In this document: piece by piece, positions 63,840 through 64,000 of the stretch
How positions within the stretch are numbered: the first letter of the stretch is position 1
Layout: every line of letters starts with the position of its first letter
Assembly: GCF_024580955.1 (NCBI RefSeq)
Contig: NZ_JANIKD010000010.1
Location: forward strand, 1-64,000
DNA: 64,000 bases
Origin: Corynebacterium sp. 122RC1
Lineage (GTDB): Bacteria; Actinomycetota; Actinomycetes; Mycobacteriales; Mycobacteriaceae
Direction of reading: 5' to 3'
Translations under genes and position numbers: made by a program
Notes under the pieces: generated by a model
Database searches by the model: none
Seen by the model: the letters and a program-made list of their open reading frames with translations, nothing else
Told to the model about the DNA's origin: nothing

Positions 63840-63980
63840 ATGTTAGGGCTTCCGACGTTTACCGCAGCAGTGATCATTGGGATCACGCTGCTATGGATTG
63901 TGTATACCGCTGTGTTCTGGGTTGTGAGCAAGGACTGGCACTTGGCAGATGAAACTCCAGCTCAAGAGGGGGTGGCATAG
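63840..63980 (+). CDS. small membrane protein of a sodium:solute symporter operon
   Basis: A 46-residue protein with one membrane helix (AAVIIGITLLWIVYTAVFWV) and a short acidic cytoplasmic tail ending ETPAQEGVA. Small proteins of this kind are encoded directly ahead of sodium:solute symporters (putative transporter small subunit) in corynebacteria. ATG 63840 follows AAAGGACTC. The next gene starts 4 bases later, so the two are coupled. The symporter identity is inferred because only its first codons are visible. Confidence 0.65.
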   Translation: MLGLPTFTAAVIIGITLLWIVYTAVFWVVSKDWHLADETPAQEGVA

Positions 63981-63983
63981 CCT

Positions 63984-64000
63984 ATGAACATCGCGTTGAT
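63984..64000 (+). CDS. start of next gene, truncated by window end (probably sodium:solute symporter)
   Basis: ATG 63984 (MNIAL...) begins a frame 4 bases after the small membrane protein stop, with GAGGGGG about 12 bases upstream. Only five codons are inside the window. The symporter assignment comes from the neighbour only. Confidence 0.4.

Noticed and set aside
63550-63846. 98-residue frame in the gap before the symporter operon
   Set aside because: The composition is Arg/Cys/His-rich with no domain, no ribosome site and overlapping frames on both strands; the palindrome lies within it.

Overview
The window is a stretch of chromosome from a mycolic-acid-containing actinobacterium, almost certainly a Corynebacterium. 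The evidence is a complete mycolate/arabinogalactan gene set (AftD, AccD/Pks13/FadD32, corynomycolyltransferases with LGFP repeats, AftB, decaprenyl-phosphoribose enzymes, GlfT2, an MmpL3-type transporter), the corynebacterial HtaA/HmuTUV haem system behind DtxR boxes, and the cory-CC-star/CstA cluster. From memory of the M. tuberculosis genome, two mycobacterial neighbourhoods are recognisable. The first runs from LpqI/NagZ (Rv0237) back to MmpL3 (Rv0206c). The second runs from AccD4 (Rv3799c) to GlfT2 (Rv3808c).

Layout: 24-947 alpha/beta hydrolase; 1142-4170 VanW protein, NagZ-like lipoprotein and DUF2613 protein; 4157-7135 AftD; 7189-8949 an AlbA_2/ATPase-type regulator preceded by two arrays of a 12-bp operator-like unit; 9124-12036 an operon of CstA, a cory-CC-star protein and a GET3/ArsA-like ATPase; 12277-12783 a membrane protein divergent from the haem operon htaA-hmuTUV-htaB (12919-18737) and hmuO (18866-19522); 19449-31833 a trehalose-mycolate export neighbourhood (acyltransferase 3/TmaT-like, DUF3068, membrane protein, GT4, methyltransferase, PEPCK, TrmB, NYN, MmpL, flippase-like protein, DUF3054).

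A complete type II-C CRISPR-Cas locus sits at 32003-39250, between the two cell-envelope neighbourhoods. It has 41 repeats and 40 spacers on the + strand, with cas2, cas1, cas9 and a recognisable tracrRNA on the - strand. The array is closed by a 15-bp hairpin that uses the end of the last repeat. Each repeat ends in an extended -10-like element, as in Neisseria II-C arrays.

The right half (39416-61221) is one long minus-strand envelope block: AccD3, Pks13, two secreted surface proteins inserted before FadD32, a cutinase-like esterase, a DUF732 lipoprotein, Cop1/PS1, Cmt2, AftB, UbiA, a PAP2 phosphatase and GlfT2. FadD32 activates the meromycolyl acid, the AccD carboxylase supplies carboxylated acyl-CoA, and Pks13 condenses them. 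MmpL exports the trehalose ester, mycolyltransferases attach mycolate to arabinogalactan, and UbiA/PAP2/AftB/AftD/GlfT2 build the polysaccharide. The window ends with a TPM-domain protein, a second PAP2 protein, and the start of a symporter operon behind a perfect 16-bp palindrome. Start sites were chosen by Shine-Dalgarno position and family N-termini; synteny statements come from memory and were not searched.
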